Shown here in pieces: positions 1 to 7,459 of a DNA stretch of 64,000 bases (positions within the stretch are counted from its first letter, which is position 1; the number at the start of each line of letters is the position of its first letter). A program made the translations under genes and the position numbers. Origin of the DNA: Trebonia kvetii (GTDB taxonomy: Bacteria > Actinomycetota > Actinomycetes > Streptosporangiales > Streptosporangiaceae); contig NZ_RPFW01000002.1 of NCBI RefSeq assembly GCF_007827045.1, positions 310,001-374,000 of the forward strand. The letters run 5' to 3'. The notes under the pieces are model-generated. The model was not told where the DNA came from, searched no databases, and saw only the letters and a list, made by a program, of their open reading frames with translations.

Positions 1-270
1 GCCCTCACCGGCCACGACGGCATCGCCGACAGCGAGGGCACATTCAGCCTCTGCACCTTCTGGTATGTCGAGGCCCTAACCCGGGCCGGGCGCACCCACG
101 AGGCCCGCGGGGTGTTCGAGAAGATGCTGACCTACAGCAACCACCTGGGGCTGTTCGCCGAGCAGATCGGCAGCTCGGGCGAGGCGCTGGGCAACTTTCC
201 CCAGGCATTCACCCACCTGGCCCTGATCAGCGCCGCGGTCGGGCTGAATCAAGCGCTCGACCGCAGATGA
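1..270 (+). CDS. Glycoside hydrolase family 15 protein, C-terminal end (partial)
   Basis: The window opens inside a reading frame that ends at TGA 268-270 and encodes the last 89 residues of a GH15 enzyme (glucoamylase/trehalase type). Visible family features are [12 protein letters not shown] followed by [10 protein letters not shown], then LGLFAEQIG and [17 protein letters not shown]. These form the end of the (alpha/alpha)6 barrel, including the [11 protein letters not shown] helix that typically closes GH15 proteins. Start, signal and catalytic acid lie outside the window. GH15 enzymes hydrolyse alpha-glucosidic bonds; many actinobacterial members are trehalases. The family call is firm, the substrate is not known. 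Confidence 0.85.
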   Translation, partial: ALTGHDGIADSEGTFSLCTFWYVEALTRAGRTHEARGVFEKMLTYSNHLGLFAEQIGSSGEALGNFPQAFTHLALISAAVGLNQALDRR

Positions 271-500
271 GCCCACGGAGCGGTGAGAGTGAAGGTGATC
301 GCTGCGGTGGTCAGCAGAAGCCGGGTACGTCGGTGGTTTTGCATGGCTACCTCCGGGCTCGTCTGGTTTGATACGGCAAGCGCGTCGGCGCGCGGGTCGT
401 AGCGGCAATTGCCCGATGGTCGTAGTCCCAGTCCCCTTGCCGGACCCCGGTGGCCGGTAATTGAGTGGCGGGCGCGGCCGGCCGTGAGCAGGATCGGGGG

Positions 501-2117
501 ATGAGCCAAGATGCGGGCGCCTTCGACCGGGTGACCCGGGAGATCGGCGGCCCCGATGTCGTCGCGCGGCTGGCCGCGCTCAGTGCCAGCGACTTCACCA
601 GCCTGATGCTCGACGTCTCGCGGCGGCGGGCGGCGGCGGAGACGCCGGCCAGCGTGCTGCGCCGCTACCGGCGCGACCGCTTCACCCGGCCGTCGGACAT
701 TCCCGCACGGGCGGCCCGGCGGGCCGAGGACACGCTGCTGCGCTGCCTGCCCGACGGCACGGAGCTGGTGACGCTCGCGCCGCTTGTGCCGCTCGGCGCG
801 CACTCGGTGGTCGCCCCGCTCAGCCAGCACAAGGTCGTGACCACCATCCGGGCCTGCGAGGTGGCGGCCGACCCGACCAACGCGCTTGCGCTTGAGGCAG
901 CCGTACGCCGTCAGGACGCGCCACGGCAGGCGGGTGCGCCCGGAGAGCTGGTGCGGCTGGCCGCGATCCAGCGGGTGGTCCGCGCGCAGCGCTTCGCCCC
1001 GGGGATGTCGGCCCACTTCGGCCTGTTCGCCATGGTCACCGCCGGGCGCGACGAGGGCAGCCTGCGGTTCGAGACGGCCGCGCTCGCCGAGCACCTGCGC
1101 TTCGCCACCGGCGCCCTGCGTGCCGTCGGCTCGCCAGCCGTCACGCTGGCGCTGACGCCGCTATCCGATGCGGGAGAGCGGCTCGCGGCCGCGGCACGGG
1201 AACAGTTCGCCGGGACCGAGGTCGCCGTCGTGGCGGCGCCGGCCGAGGCCGGCAGGCAGGCGTACTACCGTCACCTGTGCTTCAAGGTGTACGCGGTCGC
1301 CGACGGCGTGACCACGGAGATCGGCGACGGCGGCTTCACCGACTGGACGGCCAGGCTGACAGGCACCGGGAAGGAGCGCCTGCTGATCAGCGGCTACGGC
1401 ACCGACAGGCTCGCCACGCTGGCGCCAGGGCCGCGGTTAGCCTGCCGCGGCGCGTGCGGCGCGCTCGACCTGGTCCCGGTAGTCGCGCCACCAGGCCGGG
1501 TCGTGCGAGGACATGTTGTCGCTGCCTTCGAGCAGGCCGACAGCCCCGTCGACCAGCTCGCGGACGATGTCGGCGTGGCCGGCGTGCCGCTGCGTTTCCG
1601 CGGTCATGTGCACCAGGATGGCGCCGAGCGTCATCTCCGTCCCTTCGCCCCACCACGGCACCGCCGCCGTGGCGTCGAGCGGCAGTTCCGCGATCGCGGC
1701 GTCCGCGTGTTTCCATACCCGCCGGTACAGGCCGGTGATGTAGTCCCTTGTCTCCTCTGGCGCCGCCCACATGCCCGCGTTCGGATCGGCGCCCCGCGCC
1801 AGCCACGGCAGTTGCTCGCCGTGCGGTCGGCCGAAGAGGTCGCAGAAGTAGATGAGCTCACCGCCCGCCTGATGCTTGACGAGGCCGAGAAGATTGGTGC
1901 CCGTCGGGGTCAGCGGCCGGCGGATGTCGTACTCGCCGAGCCCGTCAAGCTTCCACAGCAGCGTCTCTCGGGCACCCTGCAGGTAGTCAAGCAGGCTCGC
2001 CTTGGCATCGAATCCCGTCATCCGCGAAGTATGTCAGCCGAACGGTTCAGTGCTCCGACAAACAGCGACACGCCGTCTGCGACCACCCGACGACTAGCCG
2101 ACTATTACGTTGACTGA
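501..2117 (+). CDS. Conserved protein of unknown function, frame open past its natural end
   Basis: ATG 501 follows a GGATCGGGGG ribosome site. The first ~310 residues look like one conserved protein: an N-terminal helical part with RRYRRDRFTRPSD, a central HKVVTTIRACEVAADPTNALALE stretch (written here only as a location, residues ~112-134), and an end around RLLISGYGTDRLATL. I do not recognise a function. The conserved part ends near position 1430, but the frame stays open to 2117, running antisense through the whole dinB gene. One base out of frame, a TAG at 1438-1440 would end the protein tail to tail with dinB, so a one-base indel near the 3' end is the likeliest cause. The residues after ~313 are probably not a native part of the family. 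Confidence 0.55.
   Translation: MSQDAGAFDRVTREIGGPDVVARLAALSASDFTSLMLDVSRRRAAAETPASVLRRYRRDRFTRPSDIPARAARRAEDTLLRCLPDGTELVTLAPLVPLGAHSVVAPLSQHKVVTTIRACEVAADPTNALALEAAVRRQDAPRQAGAPGELVRLAAIQRVVRAQRFAPGMSAHFGLFAMVTAGRDEGSLRFETAALAEHLRFATGALRAVGSPAVTLALTPLSDAGERLAAAAREQFAGTEVAVVAAPAEAGRQAYYRHLCFKVYAVADGVTTEIGDGGFTDWTARLTGTGKERLLISGYGTDRLATLAPGPRLACRGACGALDLVPVVAPPGRVVRGHVVAAFEQADSPVDQLADDVGVAGVPLRFRGHVHQDGAERHLRPFAPPRHRRRGVERQFRDRGVRVFPYPPVQAGDVVPCLLWRRPHARVRIGAPRQPRQLLAVRSAEEVAEVDELTARLMLDEAEKIGARRGQRPADVVLAEPVKLPQQRLSGTLQVVKQARLGIESRHPRSMSAERFSAPTNSDTPSATTRRLADYYVD
1437..2021 (-). CDS. DinB family protein (DUF664-like)
   Basis: This 194-residue protein has the four-helix DinB/YfiT layout. The metal-ligand histidines are visible in the first helix pair (LLGLVKHQAGGE, ~residue 49) and in the last (VHMTAETQRHAGHADI, ~residues 137-152), matching the usual three-His site. 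Actinobacterial DinB proteins are commonly thiol (mycothiol or bacillithiol) dependent transferases or small-molecule detoxifying enzymes, acting in the cytoplasm. The substrate cannot be inferred. It is convergent with the preceding gene, and its TAA stop sits at the very place where the neighbour should end. Confidence 0.8.
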   Translation of the reverse strand: MTGFDAKASLLDYLQGARETLLWKLDGLGEYDIRRPLTPTGTNLLGLVKHQAGGELIYFCDLFGRPHGEQLPWLARGADPNAGMWAAPEETRDYITGLYRRVWKHADAAIAELPLDATAAVPWWGEGTEMTLGAILVHMTAETQRHAGHADIVRELVDGAVGLLEGSDNMSSHDPAWWRDYRDQVERAARAAAG

Positions 2118-2138
2118 TATATTGGTCGACGTAGTAGG
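2101..2138. promoter_or_regulatory. Inverted repeat upstream of padR, likely autoregulatory operator
   Basis: Arms at 2101-2114 and 2125-2138 are inverted repeats matching at 11 of 14 positions (TACGTtGAC against GTCgACGTA) around a 10-bp AT-rich centre. The repeat ends just before the ribosome site of the PadR gene, the usual place for a PadR autoregulatory operator. Assignment is by position and symmetry only. Confidence 0.5.
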
Positions 2139-2145
2139 AGGGCAG

Positions 2146-2472
2146 ATGAGCGCACGAGAGCGAGACGTGCTGCGCCGCGCGGGTGAGGCGTCGGTACTGG
2201 TCCTGATCAGCCTGGCCGGCGGCCCGAAGCACGGCTACGCGCTGATCCAGGATGTCAAGCAGTTCGCGGGTGTCGAGCTCGGGCCGGGCACGCTGTACGG
2301 CGCGCTCGACCGGCTGGAGAAGCTCGGCCTCATCGAGCCGCTGCCAGCCGACGAGCGGCGCCATCCCTACCGCATCACCGAACCGGGTGCGGCGGCACTG
2401 CGGGTGCACCTCGATTCCCTGGAGCGCGTAAGCGCGGCCGGACGGCTGCGCCTGCAGCCCGGCGGCGCCTGA
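2146..2472 (+). CDS. PadR family transcriptional regulator
   Basis: This is a 108-residue winged-helix protein. The PadR signature is clear: VLVLISLAGGPKHGYALIQDV, then LGPGTLYGALDRLEKLGLIEPL (recognition helix and wing) and RRHPYRITEPGAAALR. ATG 2146 is chosen because AGGAGG lies 6-10 bases upstream; a TTG at 2110 is also in frame but would place translation inside the palindromic operator. Its TGA overlaps the ATG of the next gene by one base, so both are translated from one message. Such short PadR proteins repress themselves and the adjacent gene, usually for a transporter or membrane protein, in response to small ligands. Confidence 0.88.
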   Translation: MSARERDVLRRAGEASVLVLISLAGGPKHGYALIQDVKQFAGVELGPGTLYGALDRLEKLGLIEPLPADERRHPYRITEPGAAALRVHLDSLERVSAAGRLRLQPGGA

Positions 2473-2843
2473 TGAGCGCCACGCATGTCCCGGACAGGCT
2501 GGTCGGCGCTGCGCTGCGCTGTTACCCGGCCCGCTGGCGGCGGCGTCACGGCGACGAGGCCGCCGAGCTGGCGGCACTGCTCATCAGCGACGGTGCGCCG
2601 GCCGCATCGGTCGCCTTGAGTTACCTGCTCGGCGCGGCCCGCGAATGGCTGGCCCCGCCTCCCGGCCGGTCGCTCAGCACGGTGACCGCGGCGCTGCTGG
2701 CCGCGGCGTGCCTGCTCGGCTTCTCCGCGGCGCTCATCGCCGAGACCGTGCCGGCCAAGGCGGCGGGCACCACCCAGTCGCCGTCCCGTCCGCACCACTC
2801 CGCGTCCCCGTGCCGGCCGGCTGCGCATGTCCGCTCCTGCTGA
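2472..2843 (+). CDS. Small membrane protein downstream of PadR
   Basis: The 123-residue product has an amphipathic N-terminal region with RCYPARWRRRHGDEAAELAALL, a motif often found in the protein encoded directly after actinobacterial padR genes, and one transmembrane helix (~residues 73-95). The short C-terminal tail is rich in Ser, His and Pro. The start codon overlaps the padR stop. The last 17 bases overlap the signal peptidase gene. It is probably the PadR-controlled membrane partner; its biochemical role is unknown. Confidence 0.65.
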   Translation: MSATHVPDRLVGAALRCYPARWRRRHGDEAAELAALLISDGAPAASVALSYLLGAAREWLAPPPGRSLSTVTAALLAAACLLGFSAALIAETVPAKAAGTTQSPSRPHHSASPCRPAAHVRSC

Positions 2844-3459
2844 CCTTGGTCCCGCGAGCGACGGTCCGGCCAGCGCCGAGTCCGCGCGAACCGGCCGGAT
2901 GGGGCGGAGCCGGTGGCGGCGGAGACTGACCGAGACCACCATCACGATTCTCGCGGCGGTGCTGCTGTCAGTCCTGGTCCGTGCGTACGCGTTCGAGACG
3001 TTCTTCATCCCGTCGGGATCGATGATCCCGACGCTCGGCGTGTACGACAGGGTGCTGGTGCAGAAGGCTTTCTTCGACTGGCACGACGTCCATGAGGGCG
3101 ACATCGTGGTGTTCGCCCACCCGCCCCTCGACCACTGCCCGGGCCCGCAGGACGGAGACCTCATCAAGCGCGTCATCGCGCTGCCCGGCCAGACGATCTA
3201 CTCCGCCGCCGGCGCCGTCTACGTCGACGGCCGTCGGCTGGCTGAGCCGTACCTGCCGTCCCCCGATCCGCTCGGCGCGCCGATCGCGAGCAGCACGCAC
3301 CCGTACCGGGTTCCGGCGGGCGAGTTCTACGTCCTTGGCGACAATCGCGCGGTCTCCTGCGACAGCCGCTACTGGGGGCCCGTGCAGGGCTCGAGCATCG
3401 TCGGCAAGGCGATCGCGGTCATCTGGGACGACAGCCATCCCGAGTTCCGCGGCCTTTAG
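2827..3459 (+). CDS. lepB: Signal peptidase I
   Basis: The 210-residue protein is a type I signal peptidase that removes signal peptides from exported preproteins at the outer face of the membrane. One N-terminal membrane helix (~residues 39-56) precedes the catalytic Ser in IPSGSMIPTL (Ser65). The general-base Lys is in DLIKRVIALPG (Lys114), and the conserved box GEFYVLGDNRAVSCDSRYWG follows. Length and motif order are normal. ATG 2827 overlaps the end of the upstream gene, suggesting co-transcription with the PadR unit. It probably serves the secreted enzymes of the cell in general. Confidence 0.93.
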   Translation: MSAPADLGPASDGPASAESARTGRMGRSRWRRRLTETTITILAAVLLSVLVRAYAFETFFIPSGSMIPTLGVYDRVLVQKAFFDWHDVHEGDIVVFAHPPLDHCPGPQDGDLIKRVIALPGQTIYSAAGAVYVDGRRLAEPYLPSPDPLGAPIASSTHPYRVPAGEFYVLGDNRAVSCDSRYWGPVQGSSIVGKAIAVIWDDSHPEFRGL

Positions 3460-3812
3460 CGCCCTGTGAGGGGCAGTTCGCTCAGCAAGCGGGGCAGCGC
3501 CTCGCTGATCGGCTCGCGCACCACCTCATCGGCGACCGCGTCGTAGGGCGTGGGCTCGGCGTTGACGATGACAAGGCGCGCACCGCGGCCGGCCGCCAGG
3601 TCAACCAGGCCGGCGGCCGGGTAGACCTGCAGGCTGGTGCCCACCGCGAAGAAGACGGTGCAGGCGCGGGCCGCGGCCGCCGCCTCGCCGAGCACGCGCG
3701 GATCCAGGCTCTCGCCGAACATCACCGTGTCCGTTTTCAAGATGCCGCCGCACGTCAGGCACGGCGGATCCGGCTCGCCCGCGTCGATGCGGGCGAACGC
3801 GTCCTCGACGGG

Positions 3813-3833
3813 GTTGCCAACTGCTGTCGCAAC
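3813..3833. repeat. Left-end hairpin of the tnpB element
   Basis: GTTGC (3813-3817) pairs perfectly with GCAAC (3829-3833) across an 11-base loop, right at the left junction with sir2. Sub-terminal hairpins are the recognition structures of IS200/IS605 ends. Confidence 0.55.
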
Positions 3834-3872
3834 GGTGACCAGTAGCGCTCTTCGGTGGTCGATAGTGACGAG

Positions 3873-5153
3873 ATGCACGGCAGAAATGGTGGCATCTAAG
3901 AGTTCGATGGCGAGCCGGAATGTCTGCGCTCGCACGCGGGGGCGGCGCGGTTCGCCTGGAACTGGGCCCTGGCGGCGTGCCTGGAACGCTACCGCGCGGA
4001 ACGCAGGTGGTACTCCGGTGCGGAGCTGCACAAGCGGTGGAATGCCCGGAAGAAGGCCGACCCGGGGCTGGCCTGGTGGGAGCAGAACTCCAAGTGCGCT
4101 TACCAGGAGGCGTTCCGTGACCTGGACCGGGCGCTGCGGGACTTCGTAAGGTCGAGCAAGGGCGAGCGGAAGGGGCGCCGGCTGGGGTTCCCCCGGTTCA
4201 AGAAGAAGGGCTACTGCCGGGACTCGTTCCGGCTGACCGGGACGCTGCGCTGCGGGCGGGGCACGGTCACCCTGCCCCGCCTGGGGGTGATCCGGACCCA
4301 CGAACCGACGCGGAAGCTGGCCCGGCGGCTGGAGGACGGCACCGCCCGGATCCTGTCCGCGACGGTGTCACGCAGGGCGCAGCGCTGGTTCGTGTCGTTC
4401 ACCGTCGAGGTCGACCGGGCGGAGCCGGCCCGCCATGCCAGGCCCGGCACCGCGGCCGGGGTGGATCTCGGGGTCAAGGCGCTGCTCACCGCGGTCGACG
4501 ACACGGGGGCGGTGATCACGATCCCCGGGCCGCGGCCGCTGAAGGCGGGGCTGCGCCGGCTGCGGCGCGCCGCCCGCGCGCACGCCCGGAAGAAACCCGG
4601 ATCGGCGGGCCGCCGCAAGGCGGCCGCCCGGCTGGCCCGCCAGCACGCCCGCATCGCGAACCTGCGCGCCGACGCACTGCACAAGGCCACCACGATCCTC
4701 GCCGCCCGCTACGAGACGATCGTCGCCGAGGACCTGAACGTGGCCGGGATGACCCGCAACCGGCGCCTCGCCCGCGCCCTATCGGACCAGGGATTCGGGA
4801 CCGCCCGGCGGATGCTGGCCTACAAGACCGCCTGGCGGGGCGGGAGGCTGGTCCTCGCGGACCGGTGGTATCCGTCCACGAAGACCTGCTCGGCCTGCGG
4901 CACGGTGAAAGCCAAGCTGGCCCTGGCCGAGCGCATTTACCGGTGCGACGCGTGCGGCCTGGTCCTGGACCGGGACGTGAACGCCGCCCGGAACCTGCTG
5001 TCCCTCGCCGCCAGTGGGGCGGAGAGGCGAAACGCCGGGGGAGGGACGGTAAGACCGCGCGCCGCGCGGCACGACCCGCCGAACCCGGAACCCGGCAACC
5101 CGCACGGGGGCAAGACCGGGACCGCCGCCCGGCAACAGGCGGCTGCGGCATGA
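3873..5153 (+). pseudogene. tnpB: TnpB-type RNA-guided nuclease with early nonsense codon
   Basis: The protein frame runs from ATG 3873 but meets TAA at 3897-3899 after eight codons. It then stays open from there to TGA 5151-5153. Family features are intact downstream: SHAGAARFAWNW near the start, the RuvC-I Asp in GVDLGVKALL, the RuvC-II Glu in IVAEDLNVAGM, the zinc ribbon TCSACGTVK...YRCDACGLV and the RuvC-III Asp in DRDVNAARNLL. The only later start is GTG 4287, which would drop ~130 residues of the nucleic-acid-binding N-terminus. TnpB proteins are omega-RNA-guided DNA nucleases that help the element persist. The catalytic core is preserved but full-length translation is blocked, so it is probably inactive. 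Confidence 0.75.
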
Positions 5154-5569
5154 GCGCCCCTGAGCACTCAACCGCAACGGGTCCGCGCTCCGCACGCGGT
5201 GCACGCCACCGTGCGCGACGTGCCGTGCAGCTCGAGCACCATGCGCGCGGGCAGGCCTGCCCGCTGATGCAGGCCGTCGGTGTTCTGCGTGATCACCCGC
5301 AGCGCTGCCGAGCCGGAGCGGGCGAGGTCGGCGATCGCCTGGTGCGCGGCGTTCGGCCGCGGGTCAAGCGCGTGCGTCTGACGGCGCAGCTGCCAGGACC
5401 GGCGGCGGATCTCCGCGTCGGTCATGTAGTACTCGACCGTCACGAGCTTTCGTACTCCGGGTGCAGCGTCCACAGGCCGCGCGGGCCGCGGTAGTCGGGA
5501 ATGCCCGAGTCGGTGGAGATCCCGGCGCCGGTGAGGATCACGACAAGCGGCCTGCACATGTCACTCACG

Positions 5570-6226
5570 TTACGGGTAGAGGAAGTGGCCGGCGACGTAG
5601 GTGATGAGCATGGCCAGGCCGCCGATGCCCGCCGTGCGGATCATCGGAGCCAGCGGGTTCACCCGCGAGATGCGCGCGGTCACCCACCCGGTCAGCGCCA
5701 ACGCCGCCAGCACGATCGCGAAGGTCGTGGCCCCCCTGACTGATACGGGAATCAGCACGATCGACAGCCAGGGCAGGACGGCACCGGCCGCGAACGCGAT
5801 GCCCACCGCGAGCGCGTCACGCAGCGGCGCGCTGCGGGAGTCGGACATAATGCCGTACTCCGCCTCCGCATGGGCGGCGAGCGCGTCGTGTGCCGTCAGC
5901 TCGACCGCGACCTGCCGTGTCAGGGGGGAAAGGCCGCGCGACACGTAGAGCCCGGCGAGTTCGTCAAGCTCGGCGTCGGGAGTGGTGTCAAGACGGACCC
6001 GTTCGACGGCGAGCTATGCTGTCTGCCTGTCCTGCTCGGCGCGCAGCTTCGAGTACTCAACCGCCCCCATGGCGAGCGTCCCGGCCACCAGCCCGGCGAA
6101 CCCGGCGAACGGCAGCACACTTGAGCTGACCCCGGCGCCGGCGAACCCCTCGCAGATGCCCGCGGAGGTCAGGATGCCGTCGCTGGCCTCCGGCATGTGC
6201 GGGCGTAGCCGCCGGACGACATTCAC
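5570..6226 (-). pseudogene. VIT1/CCC1-family metal transporter with an in-frame amber codon
   Basis: The frame from ATG 6226 encodes an N-terminal part with SDGILTSAGICEGFAGAG and AGTLAMGAVEYSKLRAEQ. TAG at 6014-6016 interrupts it, then the same frame continues with a cytoplasmic metal-binding-type helix (TPDAELDELAGLYVSRGLS) and the last three membrane helices down to TAA near 5570. VIT/CCC1 proteins export Fe(II) or Mn(II) from the cytoplasm. Total length without the stop would be about 218 residues, normal for the family. A GTG at 5944 could restart translation but would lose two membrane helices. It is either a recent pseudogene or a sequencing error. Confidence 0.75.
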
Positions 6227-6233
6227 GGCTGCC

Positions 6234-6896
6234 TCAGGGTTCCGCGGTGCCGCGTTGCGAGCGCAGGAAGCCGGCGGCCAGCAGGAACTGCGCGGCGACG
6301 TAGGTCGGCATGACGGCCGATTCCTGGCGGGGGACCGCGTTGACGCCCGCGAGGCCGCAGGCGATCAGGGCATCGGAGACGACGAACAGCGCCCCGCCCG
6401 CGGCGGCCTCGCGGTTGCGGCCGGAAGCCAGCACTGCCATGGCGACGAGCAGCAGGCTGTAGGCGGCGACGGGAACGCGCAGGCTGCCGAGGCCTCGCCA
6501 CAGCACCGCGATGAGGACCGCCCACGCCGCCGCGTAGCAGGCGGCGACGCGCGGACGTACACCGCGGGCAGCGCCGTCCCTGGCGAGCGCGGCGATGTAG
6601 CAGGCGTGCGCCGCGGCGAAGGCGCCCATGCCGGGCACGAACCAGCTCTCCGAACCGAGCAGGGCGGTGTCGCCGAGCCCGGACAGGACCATCCCCGCGG
6701 CGGGGAGCCGCACGTCCTGCTTCCTGTCGCCCGCCGCGACGAGCGCGAACGCGGTCAGCACCGGCATGAGCAGCGGCTTGGTCGCCCATTCGCCCGTGCG
6801 AAAGCGGTTCGCGGCCGCGGCCGAGTTGGCGATGCCGAGAGCCGCGTACAGACCCGCCAGGGCTCTGGCGCGGGCGCGGCCCGTCAGACGAGACAT
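6234..6896 (-). CDS. YhhN/TMEM86-family membrane protein (lysoplasmalogenase-like)
   Basis: The 220-residue product is almost entirely hydrophobic with about seven to eight membrane helices. It has the YhhN family landmarks: TKPLLMPVL near residue 40, LSGLGDTALL (~residues 71-80) and a C-terminal VVSDALIACGLAGV with YVAAQFLLAAGF. Eukaryotic TMEM86 members hydrolyse the vinyl-ether bond of lysoplasmalogens. The activity of actinobacterial homologues is mostly untested, so the substrate is open. It lies 7 bp upstream of the VIT-like gene in the same direction and may share its transcript. Confidence 0.75.
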   Translation of the reverse strand: MSRLTGRARARALAGLYAALGIANSAAAANRFRTGEWATKPLLMPVLTAFALVAAGDRKQDVRLPAAGMVLSGLGDTALLGSESWFVPGMGAFAAAHACYIAALARDGAARGVRPRVAACYAAAWAVLIAVLWRGLGSLRVPVAAYSLLLVAMAVLASGRNREAAAGGALFVVSDALIACGLAGVNAVPRQESAVMPTYVAAQFLLAAGFLRSQRGTAEP

Positions 6897-7054
6897 GCGC
6901 GAAATGCTACTTCCCTGGCGGTCAGCGGGAGGCTGCTGGGGACGCTGCCGGATTTCTTGGATAGGTTTCCGTCCCAGGTGTCGAGAACGCGGCGCCGGCT
7001 CCGTCCCAGGGATACGAGCGGCCAGCGGGCCGCACGGCGAAGAGGAGGATCATC

Positions 7055-7459
7055 ATGAAGTACCTGCTGCTCAAGCACTACCGAGGTGCCCCGACTCCCG
7101 TCAACTGCGTGCCCATGGACCAGTGGACGCCGGAGGAAGTCGACGCGCACATCAAGTACATGTACGACTTCGGTGCGCGCCTGGAGAAGACGGGCGAGTT
7201 CGTCGCCGGCGAGGGTGTGGCACCGGACGGCGCGTGGGTCCGGTACGACGGGGAAGGCCGGCCGCCGGTGGTCGACGGCCCGTTCGCCGAGACCAAGGAC
7301 CTCATCGCCGGCTGGATGATCATCGACGTGGAGTCCTGGGACCGGGCAGTCGAGCTGGCGGGGGAACTGTCCGCCGCTCCCGGGGCCGGCGGCAAGCCGA
7401 TCCACGAGTGGCTCGAGGTGCGGCCGTTCATGACCGCCCCGCCCACAGTGACCGAATGA
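7055..7459 (+). CDS. DGPF/YCII-domain protein paired with an ECF42 sigma factor
   Basis: This 134-residue alpha/beta-barrel-like protein starts with MKYLLLKHYRG and has the hallmark VVDGPFAETKDLIAGW (residues ~84-99), followed by HEWLEVRPFM. DGPF proteins are encoded next to ECF42 sigma factors, as here: the stop overlaps the next start (ATGA). They are thought to be regulatory partners or regulon members rather than classical anti-sigma factors; the enzyme activity is unknown. AGGAGG sits 7-12 bases upstream of the ATG. Confidence 0.85.
   Translation: MKYLLLKHYRGAPTPVNCVPMDQWTPEEVDAHIKYMYDFGARLEKTGEFVAGEGVAPDGAWVRYDGEGRPPVVDGPFAETKDLIAGWMIIDVESWDRAVELAGELSAAPGAGGKPIHEWLEVRPFMTAPPTVTE

Larger units (their letters stand above)
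3811..5181 (+). mobile_element. IS200/IS605-family (tnpB-only, IS1341-type) insertion
   Basis: A ~1.37-kb block interrupts sir2 between two runs of G (3810-3813 and 5179-5181). It contains only a tnpB-like gene; no Y1 transposase (tnpA) is present, so it is an IS1341-type or non-autonomous element. The left end has a perfect hairpin (GTTGC at 3813-3817 with GCAAC at 3829-3833), and GCAAC recurs at 5174-5178 next to the right junction. There is no obvious long target duplication, as expected for IS605 elements. The GC-rich hairpin segment from the end of tnpB to the right end is where the omega-RNA of such elements normally lies. Confidence 0.75.
3456..5559 (-). pseudogene. Sir2 family NAD-dependent protein deacylase, split by an IS605-type insertion
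   Basis: The 5' half starts at ATG 5559 with [19 protein letters not shown], and continues with ITQNTDGLHQRAG, LELHGT (catalytic His) and CTACGART. The 3' half (about 3813 down to 3456) has PCLTCGGILK (zinc Cys pair), VMFGESLDP, GTSLQVYPAAGLV and LVIVNAEPTPYD. Between them lies the tnpB element. Joining the flanks at the shared G run restores the frame (GART then PVEDAFAR). In addition the N-terminal part has a frameshift near 5450: the frame of [10 protein letters not shown] hits TGA, while [11 protein letters not shown] lies in another frame. Two independent lesions make this a dead gene. Confidence 0.88.
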
